From CAVQBJ01 sp963710725 (GTDB lineage: Bacteria > Actinomycetota > Thermoleophilia > Solirubrobacterales > Solirubrobacteraceae): 64,000 bases of DNA. Positions within the stretch are counted from its first letter, which is position 1. Each line of letters begins with the position of its first letter. This document shows positions 9,050 to 17,427 of this stretch, piece after piece. A program made the position numbers and the translations under genes. The notes under the pieces are model-generated. The model did no database searches and had not been told where the DNA came from. It saw only the letters and a list, made by a program, of their open reading frames with translations. The DNA lies in contig CAVQBJ010000001.1 in the NCBI GenBank assembly GCA_963710725.1, positions 434,001-498,000 on the forward strand. The letters are read 5' to 3'.

Positions 9050-11176
9050 ATGAGCAGGGGCCGAACGTCATGGGGCAGCCGCATCCGGCTGGCCCAGGGC
9101 CTCCGCCGGGCCGCGGTCGGTCTCCTGCTCAGCCTTCCGTGTCTCGCGCACGCGCCGGCCGCCCTCGCGGCGCCGGCGCTCGCGCTGCAATCGGCCTGTC
9201 CCCCGCCCGCCCCGGGCCAGACGAGCTGCCTGGCCGAGCTGGTCGTGAATGCGAGCACCGGTCAGCCCGTCCACACCGACACCGGCGGCGCGCCGCCCGG
9301 GGCCGCGGCGCCGCAGGCCGGCAGCCCGGCCTACATGCAGCAGGCTTATGACCTGAGCGCCCTCTCGGCGTCGGCCGGCACCGGCGACACGGTCGCGCTC
9401 ATCGACGCCTACGGCGACTCCCATGCCGAGTCCGACCTCGCGCAGTACCGCTCGATGTTCGGCCTCCCGGCGTGCACGACCGCCAACGGCTGCTTCCGCA
9501 AGGTCGACGAGCACGGCGGCACGAACTACCCGGGCGACCCGACGGGCTCGCAGACCGGCTGGATCACCGAGACCTCGCTCGACATGGAGGCCGTCTCGGC
9601 GATCTGCCCCAACTGCTCGATCCTCCTCGTCCAGGCGAGCAGCTCCGGCGGCTCGGACATGCTCACCGCCGAGGCGACGGCGAACTCTCTTGGCGCCAAG
9701 CAGATCTCCAACAGCTGGGGGGGATCGGAGTACTCCGGGGAGAGCGGCCTGGAGAGCGACTTCACGTTCTCGGGCGTCGCCACCGTGGCGAGCGCGGGCG
9801 ATGACGGCTACGGCGACACCGAGTGGCCCTCGGCGCTCCCGGGCGTCACCGCCGCCGGGGGAACGAGCCTCGCCGCCGCGAACGACCCGCGCGGCTTCAG
9901 TGAGTCGGCCTGGTCGGGCGCCGGCAGCGGTTGCTCGCCCTACATCTCAAAGCCCGCGTGGCAGAGCGACTCGGGCTGCTCGATGCGCACGATCTCCGAC
10001 GTCTCCGCCGACGCCGACCCCTCCACCGGGCTGCTCGGCTACGACTCTCAGGACGGCGAGTTCCTCGCCGGCGGGACGAGCCTGTCCTCGCCGATGGTCG
10101 CTGCCTACTATGCGCTCGTGGGCGGCGGGGCCGGTGACGGCGGTGCCGCCTGGGACTACGCGCGAGCCTCCTCGCTGAACGACCCGACCGGCGGAAGCAC
10201 CGGCTCCTGCAGCTCGGCCTACCTGTGCGAGGGCGAAGTCGGATACGACGGCCCGACCGGGATCGGCAGCATCTCCGGGGACGTCGTGGCGGGCGCGCCG
10301 GGCATCGGCGGGGCCTACGCATCGGCGGCGAGCGGCAGCACCGCCACGCTCTCGGGCGGTGCGTTCCCCAACCAGCTCGACACGACCGTCTGGTGGCAGT
10401 ACGGCCTCAGCAACGACTACGGCTCGAGCACGACGCCCGTCGACATCGGCAGCGCGGCCGGCGCGCAGGCCACCGACGGAGCGCTCACCGGCCTCGCGGC
10501 CGGGACGACCTATCACTTCCGGCTCGTCGCCGAGAACGCCGACGGGACGTCCTACGGCTCCGATGGCACCTTTGTCGCCGGGGCCGGCGGCTCGGCCCCG
10601 AGCGGCGGCTCCGGCTCGGGCGGCGGCTCCGGGTCGGGCGGCGGCTCCGGCTCCGGCGGCGGCTCCGGCTCGGGTTCGGGTTCGGGCGACGGGTCCGGCG
10701 CGGGCTCCGGCGACGGGTCCGGCGCGGGCTCCGGCGACGGGTCCGGCGCGGGCTCCGGCGCGGGCGCCGGGTCGGGTTCGAGCCCGGGCGGCGACCCCGG
10801 CTCGGGCGGCGGCTCAGGCTTCGGCGGCCATCGCGGCGGCTCGGGCTCGAGCGGAAGCGGCACGTCGAGTCCCCGCGGCGGCACGACGGCGCGCAAGAGC
10901 CTGACGGTCCTTCACATCCAGCTCGGTGTCCGCCACGCCCTCGTGCTGCTCGACTGCACCGCGCGCTGCACCGGCACGCTCGTGCTGCGCAACGCGAGCG
11001 GCACGCTGCTCGGGCGGACCGCCGTGAACCTCGTCGGCCGCGCCTGGGTGAGGCTCACGCTGTCCAGCCAGGCGCGTCGTACGCTGGCCAACTTCTCGCG
11101 CATTCGCACGCTGATCGTGCAACTCGTGCCCCGCGGCTCGGTGGCTCCGGCCACGAGCACCGTGGTGCGCGTCTGA
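9050..11176 (+). CDS. Secreted sedolisin-like (S53) serine peptidase with Gly/Ser linker and C-terminal beta domain
   Basis: About 708 residues. The start is placed at the ATG at 9050, giving a signal peptide with hydrophobic core AAVGLLLSLPCLA and Ala-rich cleavage region near residue 40. The catalytic residues of S53 are visible: Glu174 and Asp178 (TETSLD), Asp251 in the oxyanion segment AGDDG, and Ser344 in GGTSLSSPM. Most sedolisins carry a prodomain of nearly 200 residues; here only about 70 residues separate the signal peptide from the catalytic domain. A short fibronectin-like segment (GTTYHFRLVAENADGTSYG, about 500) is followed by about 80 residues of Gly/Ser/Asp repeats and a 100-residue beta-rich C-terminal domain. 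Confidence 0.9.
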   Translation: MSRGRTSWGSRIRLAQGLRRAAVGLLLSLPCLAHAPAALAAPALALQSACPPPAPGQTSCLAELVVNASTGQPVHTDTGGAPPGAAAPQAGSPAYMQQAYDLSALSASAGTGDTVALIDAYGDSHAESDLAQYRSMFGLPACTTANGCFRKVDEHGGTNYPGDPTGSQTGWITETSLDMEAVSAICPNCSILLVQASSSGGSDMLTAEATANSLGAKQISNSWGGSEYSGESGLESDFTFSGVATVASAGDDGYGDTEWPSALPGVTAAGGTSLAAANDPRGFSESAWSGAGSGCSPYISKPAWQSDSGCSMRTISDVSADADPSTGLLGYDSQDGEFLAGGTSLSSPMVAAYYALVGGGAGDGGAAWDYARASSLNDPTGGSTGSCSSAYLCEGEVGYDGPTGIGSISGDVVAGAPGIGGAYASAASGSTATLSGGAFPNQLDTTVWWQYGLSNDYGSSTTPVDIGSAAGAQATDGALTGLAAGTTYHFRLVAENADGTSYGSDGTFVAGAGGSAPSGGSGSGGGSGSGGGSGSGGGSGSGSGSGDGSGAGSGDGSGAGSGDGSGAGSGAGAGSGSSPGGDPGSGGGSGFGGHRGGSGSSGSGTSSPRGGTTARKSLTVLHIQLGVRHALVLLDCTARCTGTLVLRNASGTLLGRTAVNLVGRAWVRLTLSSQARRTLANFSRIRTLIVQLVPRGSVAPATSTVVRV
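10603..10845 (+). repeat. Gly/Ser-coding low-complexity repeats in the S53 peptidase gene
   Basis: Short tandem units coding GSGGGSGS and then three near-identical units coding GSGDGSGA (about 10680-10760) form a flexible linker between the peptidase and its C-terminal domain. Copy number is likely to vary between strains and may be mis-assembled. Confidence 0.85.
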
Positions 11177-11202
11177 GCCGCACGTCGCGGCTCCGCAGCG
11201 CA

Positions 11203-11235
11203 GCGTCACCGGGACCGCCTCAGCCCCGGTGACGC
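11203..11235. terminator. Bidirectional hairpin between the convergent S53 and M19 peptidase genes
   Basis: A perfect 11-base stem (GCGTCACCGGG/CCCGGTGACGC) with an 11-base loop lies between the two convergent stop codons. Confidence 0.7.
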
Positions 11236-11246
11236 GCGGCGCGTGC

Positions 11247-12293
11247 TCAGTCGCGCCACCACGCGGCGAGCGCGCGCCGCCAGTTGCGCCAGGCGATCGC
11301 CTCGATCTCGCCGGGCGAGAACCCGTCGTCGGCAAGCGCCGCGAGCAGCGCCGGCAGCCCGGCGGCGTCGCCGAGCGCCGCGGGCACGGTGGCGCCGTCG
11401 AAGTCCGACCCGAGCGCGACGTGATCGACCCCGATGCGGTCGGCTACGTAGCGCGCGTGGTCGACGATCGCGCGCAGCGGCGTGTCCGGGTCGTCGGCGA
11501 GGTCGCCACGCAGGAAGCGGCAGGCGAACACGATCCCGACGAGGCCGCCGCTCGACGCGACCGCGTCGAGCTGGTCGTCGGTGAGGTTGCGCGTCGTCGG
11601 GGCCAGCGCATGGGCACCGGAGTGGCTGGCCACCAGTGGCCCGATGTCGAGTCGGGCCATGTCCCAGAAGCCGGCGGCATTGAGGTGGCTGAGGTCGACG
11701 AGCACCCCGAGCTCGGCGCAGCGCACGACGAGGCTCAGGCCGGCATCGGTCAGCCCGCCGTCGATGTCGGGCGAGCACCGATCGATGAACGGGACTCCGT
11801 GGGCAAAGGCGTTACTGCGGCTCCACACCGGCCCGAGCGAGCGCAGGCCCAGCGCGTACCACGCCTCCAGTGCCGACAGCCGAGGGTCGATCGCCTCGGC
11901 GCCCTCGAGATGCAGGACCGCAACCGGAGGTCCCTCACCGCGCCCGGCGCGATCGACATCGGCGATCGTACGCGCGACCCGGATGAGGCCTTCGCGTTCG
12001 AGCGCGAGCAGCCGTCCGGCGACCTCGGTCGCGTGGGCCGACGCGGTCTCGCGCGAGACCGCGTCGGCGCGCACGAACTCGATCACCTCGCCGTCGCGCC
12101 GCAGCGCGGCGCGCGACTCGCCGCCCGAGGGCGTGAACACCGAGAAGACGCCCCCACGCAGGCCGCCGGCCCGCATGCGCGCGAGATCGAGGTGCCCGCC
12201 CGCGCGCCCGGTGGCGAACGCCGCGTGGTCGTCGCGCGTGAGCGCGTCGTTGTGCCCGTCGAAGATCGGTGGGAGCGCGGCGTCCTCGCTCAT
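11247..12293 (-). CDS. M19 membrane-dipeptidase-family protein
   Basis: 348 residues. The family's metal and substrate motifs are present: DGHNDAL near residue 12, AVLHLEGAEAI, ASHSGAHAL, then NLTDDQLDA and LGSDFDG near the C terminus. The family hydrolyses dipeptides using two zinc ions; bacterial members also act on D-amino acid or lactone substrates, so the true substrate is open. No signal peptide, so probably cytoplasmic. Start chosen at MSEDAALPP. An earlier in-frame ATG at 12353 would run into the divergent promoter of the F420-type gene. Confidence 0.92.
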   Translation of the reverse strand: MSEDAALPPIFDGHNDALTRDDHAAFATGRAGGHLDLARMRAGGLRGGVFSVFTPSGGESRAALRRDGEVIEFVRADAVSRETASAHATEVAGRLLALEREGLIRVARTIADVDRAGRGEGPPVAVLHLEGAEAIDPRLSALEAWYALGLRSLGPVWSRSNAFAHGVPFIDRCSPDIDGGLTDAGLSLVVRCAELGVLVDLSHLNAAGFWDMARLDIGPLVASHSGAHALAPTTRNLTDDQLDAVASSGGLVGIVFACRFLRGDLADDPDTPLRAIVDHARYVADRIGVDHVALGSDFDGATVPAALGDAAGLPALLAALADDGFSPGEIEAIAWRNWRRALAAWWRD

Positions 12294-12376
12294 GGCGCTA
12301 TGTTGGCGCAGAGCCGCTGGTGAAGGGCCGGTCGTGGCCCGCGGCGGCACCATGACATCGGCGACGAGGAGGATCG

Positions 12377-12778
12377 ATGCTGTTCGGGCAGGAGCACGTC
12401 AACCGCTACATCGAGACCGACGGCGCAGAGGGGCACGACTGGCAGGGGACGCAGACGCTGCTGCTCACGACGACCGGTCGACACTCGGGCGAGGCGCGCA
12501 CCACGCCGCTCATCTACGGGCGCAACAACGGTGACTACCTCGTGGTCGGATCCAAGGGCGGCGCCGACGCGCCGCCGGCCTGGCTCCTGAACCTGGAGGC
12601 CCAGCCGGAGGTCGAGCTGCAGGTCCGCGGCGATCGCTTCCCCGCCCGGGCCCGGATCGCCGGCCCCGACGAGAAGCCGGCGTTGTGGTCGACGATGGTC
12701 GGTCACTGGCCGCCCTACGACGAGTACCAGCAGAAGACGACGCGGGAGATCCCGGTCGTCGTGCTCGAGCCGGCGTAG
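12377..12778 (+). CDS. Deazaflavin (F420)-dependent nitroreductase-family protein
   Basis: 133 residues. LLLTTTGRHSGEARTTPLIY and YLVVGSKGGADAPPAWLLNL are hallmarks of the Ddn/deazaflavin-dependent nitroreductase family of actinobacteria, which use reduced F420 to reduce quinones or other acceptors. The Rossmann-free split barrel is of the usual length. A strong ribosome-binding site (GAGGAGG) precedes the ATG. It implies that the organism makes F420, though no F420 biosynthesis gene is in the window. Confidence 0.93.
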   Translation: MLFGQEHVNRYIETDGAEGHDWQGTQTLLLTTTGRHSGEARTTPLIYGRNNGDYLVVGSKGGADAPPAWLLNLEAQPEVELQVRGDRFPARARIAGPDEKPALWSTMVGHWPPYDEYQQKTTREIPVVVLEPA

Positions 12779-12794
12779 TCGGCCGGCCCGGCCC

Positions 12795-13190
12795 TCACGC
12801 GCGCGGCGTTCGCGGCGCGTAGCGGTGGTGGAGCATCAGCGCATTGCCGTCAGGGTCGGCGAAGAAGCCCATGTGGCAGACGCCCGTGTCGAACGTGTCC
12901 GCGGCGAACGTCACGCCGCGCTCCTGCAGCGTCTGACGTGCCTGCTCGACGTCGTCGACGTGCAGCGCGAGCGGGTTCGGATTCGCCTTGAACGTCATCC
13001 CCATCCTCTCGGGAACGATGATCGACAGGGTCAGGTTGCCGGTCTCGAACTCGGCGAAGCCGCGCTCGGCGTTATGCGCGGTCAGCGGCAGTCCGAGCGT
13101 CGTGCCGTAGAACTCGACGGCGACGTCGAGGTCGTGCGCCGGCACCGACGCGAAGTCAACGCCCGTGATCAGCTCGGTGGTCGTGCTCAT
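12795..13190 (-). CDS. VOC (glyoxalase/bleomycin-resistance) family protein
   Basis: 131 residues in two beta-alpha-beta-beta-beta units typical of the VOC fold: VDFASVPAHDLDVAVEFYGTTLGLP at the N terminus and HMGFFADPDGNALMLHHRY at the C terminus. Metal ligands are plausible but function cannot be told from sequence. The start chosen has AGGAG ten bases upstream. A second in-frame ATG at 13223 forms an ATGA overlap with the stop of the macro-domain gene and would add 11 residues (MSQPTTTQETT). Last gene of a three-gene unit. Confidence 0.88.
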   Translation of the reverse strand: MSTTTELITGVDFASVPAHDLDVAVEFYGTTLGLPLTAHNAERGFAEFETGNLTLSIIVPERMGMTFKANPNPLALHVDDVEQARQTLQERGVTFAADTFDTGVCHMGFFADPDGNALMLHHRYAPRTPRA

Positions 13191-13219
13191 CGTGGTCTCC
13201 TGTGTTGTCGTGGGTTGGC

Positions 13220-13759
13220 TCATCGTTGCGCATCCGCCGTCGGCAGGGCGAGCGCGGCGGCGAACGCGTCGTAGGCCGCGCGGTCGAACAGCCAGAAGCG
13301 GGCCTCGGCGACGGCCGGGTGCTCGGCCATCGCCTCGCGCGTGGCCGCGATCGCGACCTCCGCGGCCGGACCGAGCGGATAACCGAACACGCCGGTCGAG
13401 ATCGCCGGCAGCGCCACGCGGCGGCAGCCCTGCTCGGCGGCGAGCTCGATGGCTCGCGCGTGGCAGGAGGCCAGCAACCCGGCCTCCCCGTGCCCTCCGC
13501 CGCGCCACACCGGACCGACGGCGTGGATGATGCAGCGGGCCGGCAGCCGGCCGGCGCCGGTCGCCTTCGCGTCCCCGGTCGCGCAGCCGCCGTGACCCCG
13601 GCACTCCTCGAGCAGGCCCGGACCGGCCGCGCGGTGGATCGCGCCGTCGACGCCACCGCCGCCGAGCAGCCCCGCATTCGCGGCGTTGACGATCGCGTCT
13701 GCCTCGGGGTCACTCGTGATGTCACCGAGGTGCAGCGTGATCGCCGGCTCGCGACTCAC
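13220..13759 (-). CDS. Macro-domain protein (ADP-ribose/O-acetyl-ADP-ribose hydrolase type)
   Basis: 179 residues, a single macro domain. The ligand loop GDITSDPEADAIVNAANAG and the glycine-rich GGGGVDGAIHRAAGP (first third), together with ISTGVFGYP near residue 115, match the MacroD/YmdB group that removes acetyl from O-acetyl-ADP-ribose or ADP-ribose from proteins. The GTG start overlaps the stop of the SnoaL-like gene (GTGA), so translation is coupled. Its own stop touches an ATG of the VOC gene. Confidence 0.92.
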   Translation of the reverse strand: MSREPAITLHLGDITSDPEADAIVNAANAGLLGGGGVDGAIHRAAGPGLLEECRGHGGCATGDAKATGAGRLPARCIIHAVGPVWRGGGHGEAGLLASCHARAIELAAEQGCRRVALPAISTGVFGYPLGPAAEVAIAATREAMAEHPAVAEARFWLFDRAAYDAFAAALALPTADAQR

Positions 13760-14142
13760 GCGCGGCCGCCGAGCCCGGCGGCGGCGAGGGCGTCGGCCGG
13801 GTGCTCGTAGTGGACCATCTCGACGGCCCGGCCGTCGCGGAAGGTGGTGAGGTTGGCGTGCAACTGCGCGGGGCCGTCCGGCGGCGCCCCGGACGGGCGC
13901 ATGACGACCACGACGCGATCGCCGGCCTCGATCACGTCGACGAGCTCGCCGACGCCACCGCGTCGCCGCGCGGCGCGCATGAACGCCAGGGCCTCGTCGC
14001 GGTTCTGGCAGGCGACTGGTGCGGATGGGTCGCCACCGTGCCACCGCACCTCGGGATCGAGGAACGCCCGCACCGCGTCGATGTCGCCTTGCCTGACGGC
14101 CTCAAATCCACGGCGGGCGATGTCGGCGTTGGACGGCGCCAT
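13756..14142 (-). CDS. SnoaL/NTF2-like protein
   Basis: 128 residues with the usual small cone-fold pattern: N-terminal helix ADIARRGFEAVRQGDIDAVR, FLDPEVRWHG, and a C-terminal strand pair ending in TTFRDGRAVEMVHY. Members are ester cyclases, ketosteroid isomerase-like enzymes or binding proteins; the substrate cannot be given. First gene of a coupled trio with the macro-domain and VOC genes. Confidence 0.85.
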   Translation of the reverse strand: MAPSNADIARRGFEAVRQGDIDAVRAFLDPEVRWHGGDPSAPVACQNRDEALAFMRAARRRGGVGELVDVIEAGDRVVVVMRPSGAPPDGPAQLHANLTTFRDGRAVEMVHYEHPADALAAAGLGGRA

Positions 14143-14209
14143 CGCGACTGATGATCGCAGGGTGCGGCCGCGTCGTCGAACGTCGATGGCACCGGCGACG
14201 CGGCGTCGT

Positions 14210-14215
14210 CACAAT
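14210..14215 (+). promoter_or_regulatory. -10-like box just before the lipoprotein gene
   Basis: CACAAT lies six bases before the ATG, a spacing that fits leaderless transcription. No Shine-Dalgarno sequence is present. Confidence 0.35.
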
Positions 14216-14221
14216 GGGCCC

Positions 14222-14689
14222 ATGCCGCGAGCGCGATCGACGGCGGCCGTGCGCGCCGCCGCCGCCACCCTCATCGCCGCCGGCGCGCTGAGCGCCTGCG
14301 GCTCGGGCTCGCACGGCACGTCGTCGGCCGCGTCCGCGACCAGCGTCAGCCACGACACGTCGACGACGTCGGCGAGCGCCCAGCCCGCGCTCGTTGCGGT
14401 CCTCCACGCGTCCGGACATGACCCGCACGTCGGCAACTGGCCGATCGCGGTCACGCTCACGCGGGCCGGTCGTCCGATCGCGGGCCACGTGTCCTACGAG
14501 TTCCTCTACGGCGGCCAGGTGGTCTCGACCCAGAAGGTCGGTGACGAGTCACCGAACTTCGTCGGCCACTTCCGTGACACGCTCACCTGGCCGGCCAACT
14601 CCGTCGGCTTCCCGCTCACGCTACGCGTTCTCATCTCGACGCCGTACGGTCCGACGCACGTCGACTGGGCCGTCCAGGTGCAGCGCTGA
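14222..14689 (+). CDS. Putative lipoprotein
   Basis: 155 residues. Basic start, hydrophobic core (AAAATLIAAGA) and lipobox LSAC with Cys about residue 24, followed by a Ser/Thr/Ala-rich spacer. The rest (from about residue 58) looks like an immunoglobulin-like beta domain: ALVAVLHASGHDPHVGNWPI, then strands around FLYGGQVVS and LTLRVLIST. No enzyme motif; a surface-attached binding or structural role is possible. Confidence 0.8.
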   Translation: MPRARSTAAVRAAAATLIAAGALSACGSGSHGTSSAASATSVSHDTSTTSASAQPALVAVLHASGHDPHVGNWPIAVTLTRAGRPIAGHVSYEFLYGGQVVSTQKVGDESPNFVGHFRDTLTWPANSVGFPLTLRVLISTPYGPTHVDWAVQVQR

Positions 14690-14701
14690 GCGACGCTGCG
14701 C

Positions 14702-16021
14702 TCAGGCGGCGGGGGCGAGCGTGACGCGGTCGCCGCCCGCGCGCTTGGCCTCGTAGGAGGCGTGGTCGGCTCTCAGCAGGAGCTCCCGCAGCGGAAGCCA
14801 ATCGTCCTTGCCGCAGACCGCCACGCCGGCGCTCACCCCGATGTCGAACCGACGTCCCTCGTACTCGAAGGGGTGCGAGGCAACGACGGCAACGAGCTGT
14901 TCGGCCACCCGCAGCGCCGACGACGCGGTGCAGCCGTCCAGTAGTACGACGAACTCGTCGCCCCCGTAGCGCACCACCTGGTCGGTGCCGCGCGTGTGGG
15001 CACGCAACAGCGAAGAGATGTCGCGCAGCACGTGATCGCCGGCGGCGTGGCCGGCGCTGTCGTTGACGTGCTTGAAGCGGTCGAGGTCGAGCATGACGAC
15101 GGCCACGGGACCGCCGGCACCGGCCTCGGCCTCGGCGTCCTCGCGCCGCGCGAGATGCTGGCGGTTGAGCAGCCCCGTGAGCGGGTCCCGGTTCGCCCGC
15201 TCCTCGACCTCGGCGAAGCGCCGGCGCGCGCGCGTGGCATCGCGCAGCGTGACCACGAGCTGCGTCTGGGCGTCGCGATGGCGCGGGACGCGGATGACGT
15301 GATAGTCGATCGGAACCGGGGCGCCGTCGTCGGGCACGAGCAGCGAGCAGTGCTCGACGGACCTCGCCACCCCGGTCGCGGCGACCTCGCTGATCACCTC
15401 GGCGAGCGTCGGCGCCGCTGAGTCGGCCTCCACGGTCAGGGTCACGACGTCCTCGATGCGCTGCCCGATCGCCGAGCGCAGGTCGATGCCGGTCATCTGC
15501 GCGGCCGCGGCGTTCATGTGCACGAGCGTGTGCTCACCGTCGAGCGAGATGACGCCCTCGCTGATCGCGTCGAGGATCGTCGCCATCCGTCGCTTCTCAT
15601 CGGCGAGCTGTTCCTCGGCCCGTCGCCGGGCCGAGATGTCGGTGATGAGCGCGAAGAACCCGCGGACCTCGCCGTCGGCCCGGTCCGGGACGTATGAGGT
15701 CTGGGTGTAGCGCGTGTGACCCTGGGCATCGACGATCTCGCAGTCGAACTGCTGCGCTTCGCCGGCGAGGGCGCGCTGGATGAACGCGACGTGCCGCCGG
15801 TACAGCTCGCCGCCGAGGATCTCGCGGCAGGCGCGCCCGACCATCGCGCCGGCCTCCCAGCCGAACAGCTCGGCGAAGGCCTCGTTCGCCATCACGTTGC
15901 GCAGATCGCGGTCCCAGTAGGCGACGACGGCGGGGAGACCGTTGAGGATCGCGCGCAGCTGATCGCCCGCATCAGCGTGCGGGAGCTCACTGCTGGGGTC
16001 GTGCAGGCGTGGGGAAGACAC
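14702..16021 (-). CDS. PAS-PAS-GGDEF diguanylate cyclase
   Basis: 439 residues with no membrane segment. PAS domain 1 is about 20-130 (ending in the PAC-type ALITDISARRRAEEQL linker). PAS domain 2 is about 145-265. A coiled signalling helix (RRRFAEVEERANRDPLTGLLNR) leads to the GGDEF domain, with YGGDEF near 363 and the I-site RGTD five residues before it. It should make cyclic-di-GMP in response to signals sensed by the PAS domains. The GTG start has GGGAGG immediately upstream. Confidence 0.93.
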   Translation of the reverse strand: MSSPRLHDPSSELPHADAGDQLRAILNGLPAVVAYWDRDLRNVMANEAFAELFGWEAGAMVGRACREILGGELYRRHVAFIQRALAGEAQQFDCEIVDAQGHTRYTQTSYVPDRADGEVRGFFALITDISARRRAEEQLADEKRRMATILDAISEGVISLDGEHTLVHMNAAAAQMTGIDLRSAIGQRIEDVVTLTVEADSAAPTLAEVISEVAATGVARSVEHCSLLVPDDGAPVPIDYHVIRVPRHRDAQTQLVVTLRDATRARRRFAEVEERANRDPLTGLLNRQHLARREDAEAEAGAGGPVAVVMLDLDRFKHVNDSAGHAAGDHVLRDISSLLRAHTRGTDQVVRYGGDEFVVLLDGCTASSALRVAEQLVAVVASHPFEYEGRRFDIGVSAGVAVCGKDDWLPLRELLLRADHASYEAKRAGGDRVTLAPAA

Positions 16022-16130
16022 GGCCTCCCGTTGATCGACGCTGCGACCGGGGCCCGTTAGCCGGAAGCGCCACTGCTAGCTGGAAGGCCGATGCCGCAGG
16101 GCGGGGCCGATTGCGGCCGTGTCGGCGCCG

Positions 16131-17309
16131 CTACGCGGCCGCGGGCAGCCCGATCTGCTCGTAGACGGCCTGCTCGAAGCCGAGCAGGGTGTCGACGACG
16201 CCCGCGTCGAAGAACGGCAGCACGGATGTCATGAGCACGGCGGCCACGCCCGTTGCGCGGTCGATCCAGAAGAAGCTGTTGGCCAGCCCCGCCCAGTCCC
16301 CGCTTCCGGCGCGGCGCATCGCCGGGAGATCGTCGAGGATGAGGTGGAACCCGAGTCCCCAGCCCTGGGCCACCGGCCAACCGGGCACATCGTTGGTCAG
16401 CTCGGGGAGCGCCGAGTGCAGGACCGCCGGGATCGGCGCGCCGCGCAGATGGTCGCTGAAGGCGAGCCGCACCGTCTCCGGCTCCAGCACGCGCTCGCCG
16501 TCGAGCTCGCCGTCGCGCAGCAGCGCGCGCAGGAAGCGCAGGTAGTCCCCGGCCGTGCCGAAGGCGCCCGACCCGGCCGCGAGGTACTCGCCCGCCGTCG
16601 GGGCGAGCGGCGACGGGACGAGGGCGCCGTCGGGCGTGCGCGCGTGGATCGTCTGCAGCCGCGCGGCCTGCGCGGCCGACGGGCGGAACGTCGTGTCGCT
16701 CATGCCGAGGGGCCCGAAGAGGCCCTCCGCGCAGACGGCCTCGAGATCCTGGCCGGCGACGGCCTCCACCACGAGCCCGAGCCAGTCGGTGCTCATGCCG
16801 TACTCCCAGCGCACGCCGGGGTCGGCGACGAGCGGCACGTCGAACAGGCTCGCGAGCTTGCCGGTGCTCGGGTCAGGCGTCCCGGTCAGCTGGTGGTAGC
16901 GCAGCAGGTCGGTGTTCGAGAACCAGTAGCCGACGCCCGAGGTGTGCGTCAGCAGCTGGCGGATCGTGGCCTGCCCGCGGGGCGCGCGCAGCCGCGGCGC
17001 ATCGCCGTCGAAGCCGTCGAGTACCTGCAGGCGGCCGAACTCGGGAAGGATGTCGGCGACCGGCTGCTCGAGCTCCATCTCGCCGCGCTCGATGAGCTGG
17101 AGCGCAGCGACGCTGACGAGGGCCTTCGTCATCGAGGCCAGCCAGAACACGGTGTCGAGTTGGACGGGTGCGTCCCCACCGACGCGCAGCCGGCCGTGTG
17201 CGCCCTCGCAGAGCGTGCCGCCGCGATCTCCGGCCATCGCGACCATGCCGGGCAGGGAGCGGCCCGCAGCAGCGCGCTCGAGAATGCCGTCCACCAAGCC
17301 CGCGTCCAT
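16131..17309 (-). CDS. Serine beta-lactamase/esterase-like hydrolase (class C fold)
   Basis: 392 residues. The S-x-x-K nucleophile motif is SMTK at residues 59-62. The second motif is YGMSTD (Tyr with following helix LGLVVEAVAG), and a C-terminal GWGLGFHLILD region closes the fold. No signal peptide, so more likely a cytoplasmic esterase or peptidase of the EstB type than an antibiotic beta-lactamase. Start taken at MDAGLVDG, preceded by GGGAGG. Confidence 0.9.
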   Translation of the reverse strand: MDAGLVDGILERAAAGRSLPGMVAMAGDRGGTLCEGAHGRLRVGGDAPVQLDTVFWLASMTKALVSVAALQLIERGEMELEQPVADILPEFGRLQVLDGFDGDAPRLRAPRGQATIRQLLTHTSGVGYWFSNTDLLRYHQLTGTPDPSTGKLASLFDVPLVADPGVRWEYGMSTDWLGLVVEAVAGQDLEAVCAEGLFGPLGMSDTTFRPSAAQAARLQTIHARTPDGALVPSPLAPTAGEYLAAGSGAFGTAGDYLRFLRALLRDGELDGERVLEPETVRLAFSDHLRGAPIPAVLHSALPELTNDVPGWPVAQGWGLGFHLILDDLPAMRRAGSGDWAGLANSFFWIDRATGVAAVLMTSVLPFFDAGVVDTLLGFEQAVYEQIGLPAAA

Positions 17310-17427
17310 GGCCCTACCGCCTCCCTCGTCGAAACCGCATTCCGGCGAGCTTAGCCGAGCCCGACCGGTCGACCCGTGGGGCCATCGTCGGGGTTGCGCC
17401 GGGCCGAACACCTGCAAGGATGCGCGC

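Noticed and set aside
10603..10845. CRISPR-like array in the regular repeats of the S53 gene
   Set aside because: The repeats are contiguous, in frame and code Gly/Ser linker; there are no unique spacers. No CRISPR array was seen elsewhere in the window.
16131..17309. Antibiotic-resistance beta-lactamase
   Set aside because: SxxK is present but there is no signal peptide and it resembles the broad EstB-like esterase/peptidase group; resistance cannot be claimed.
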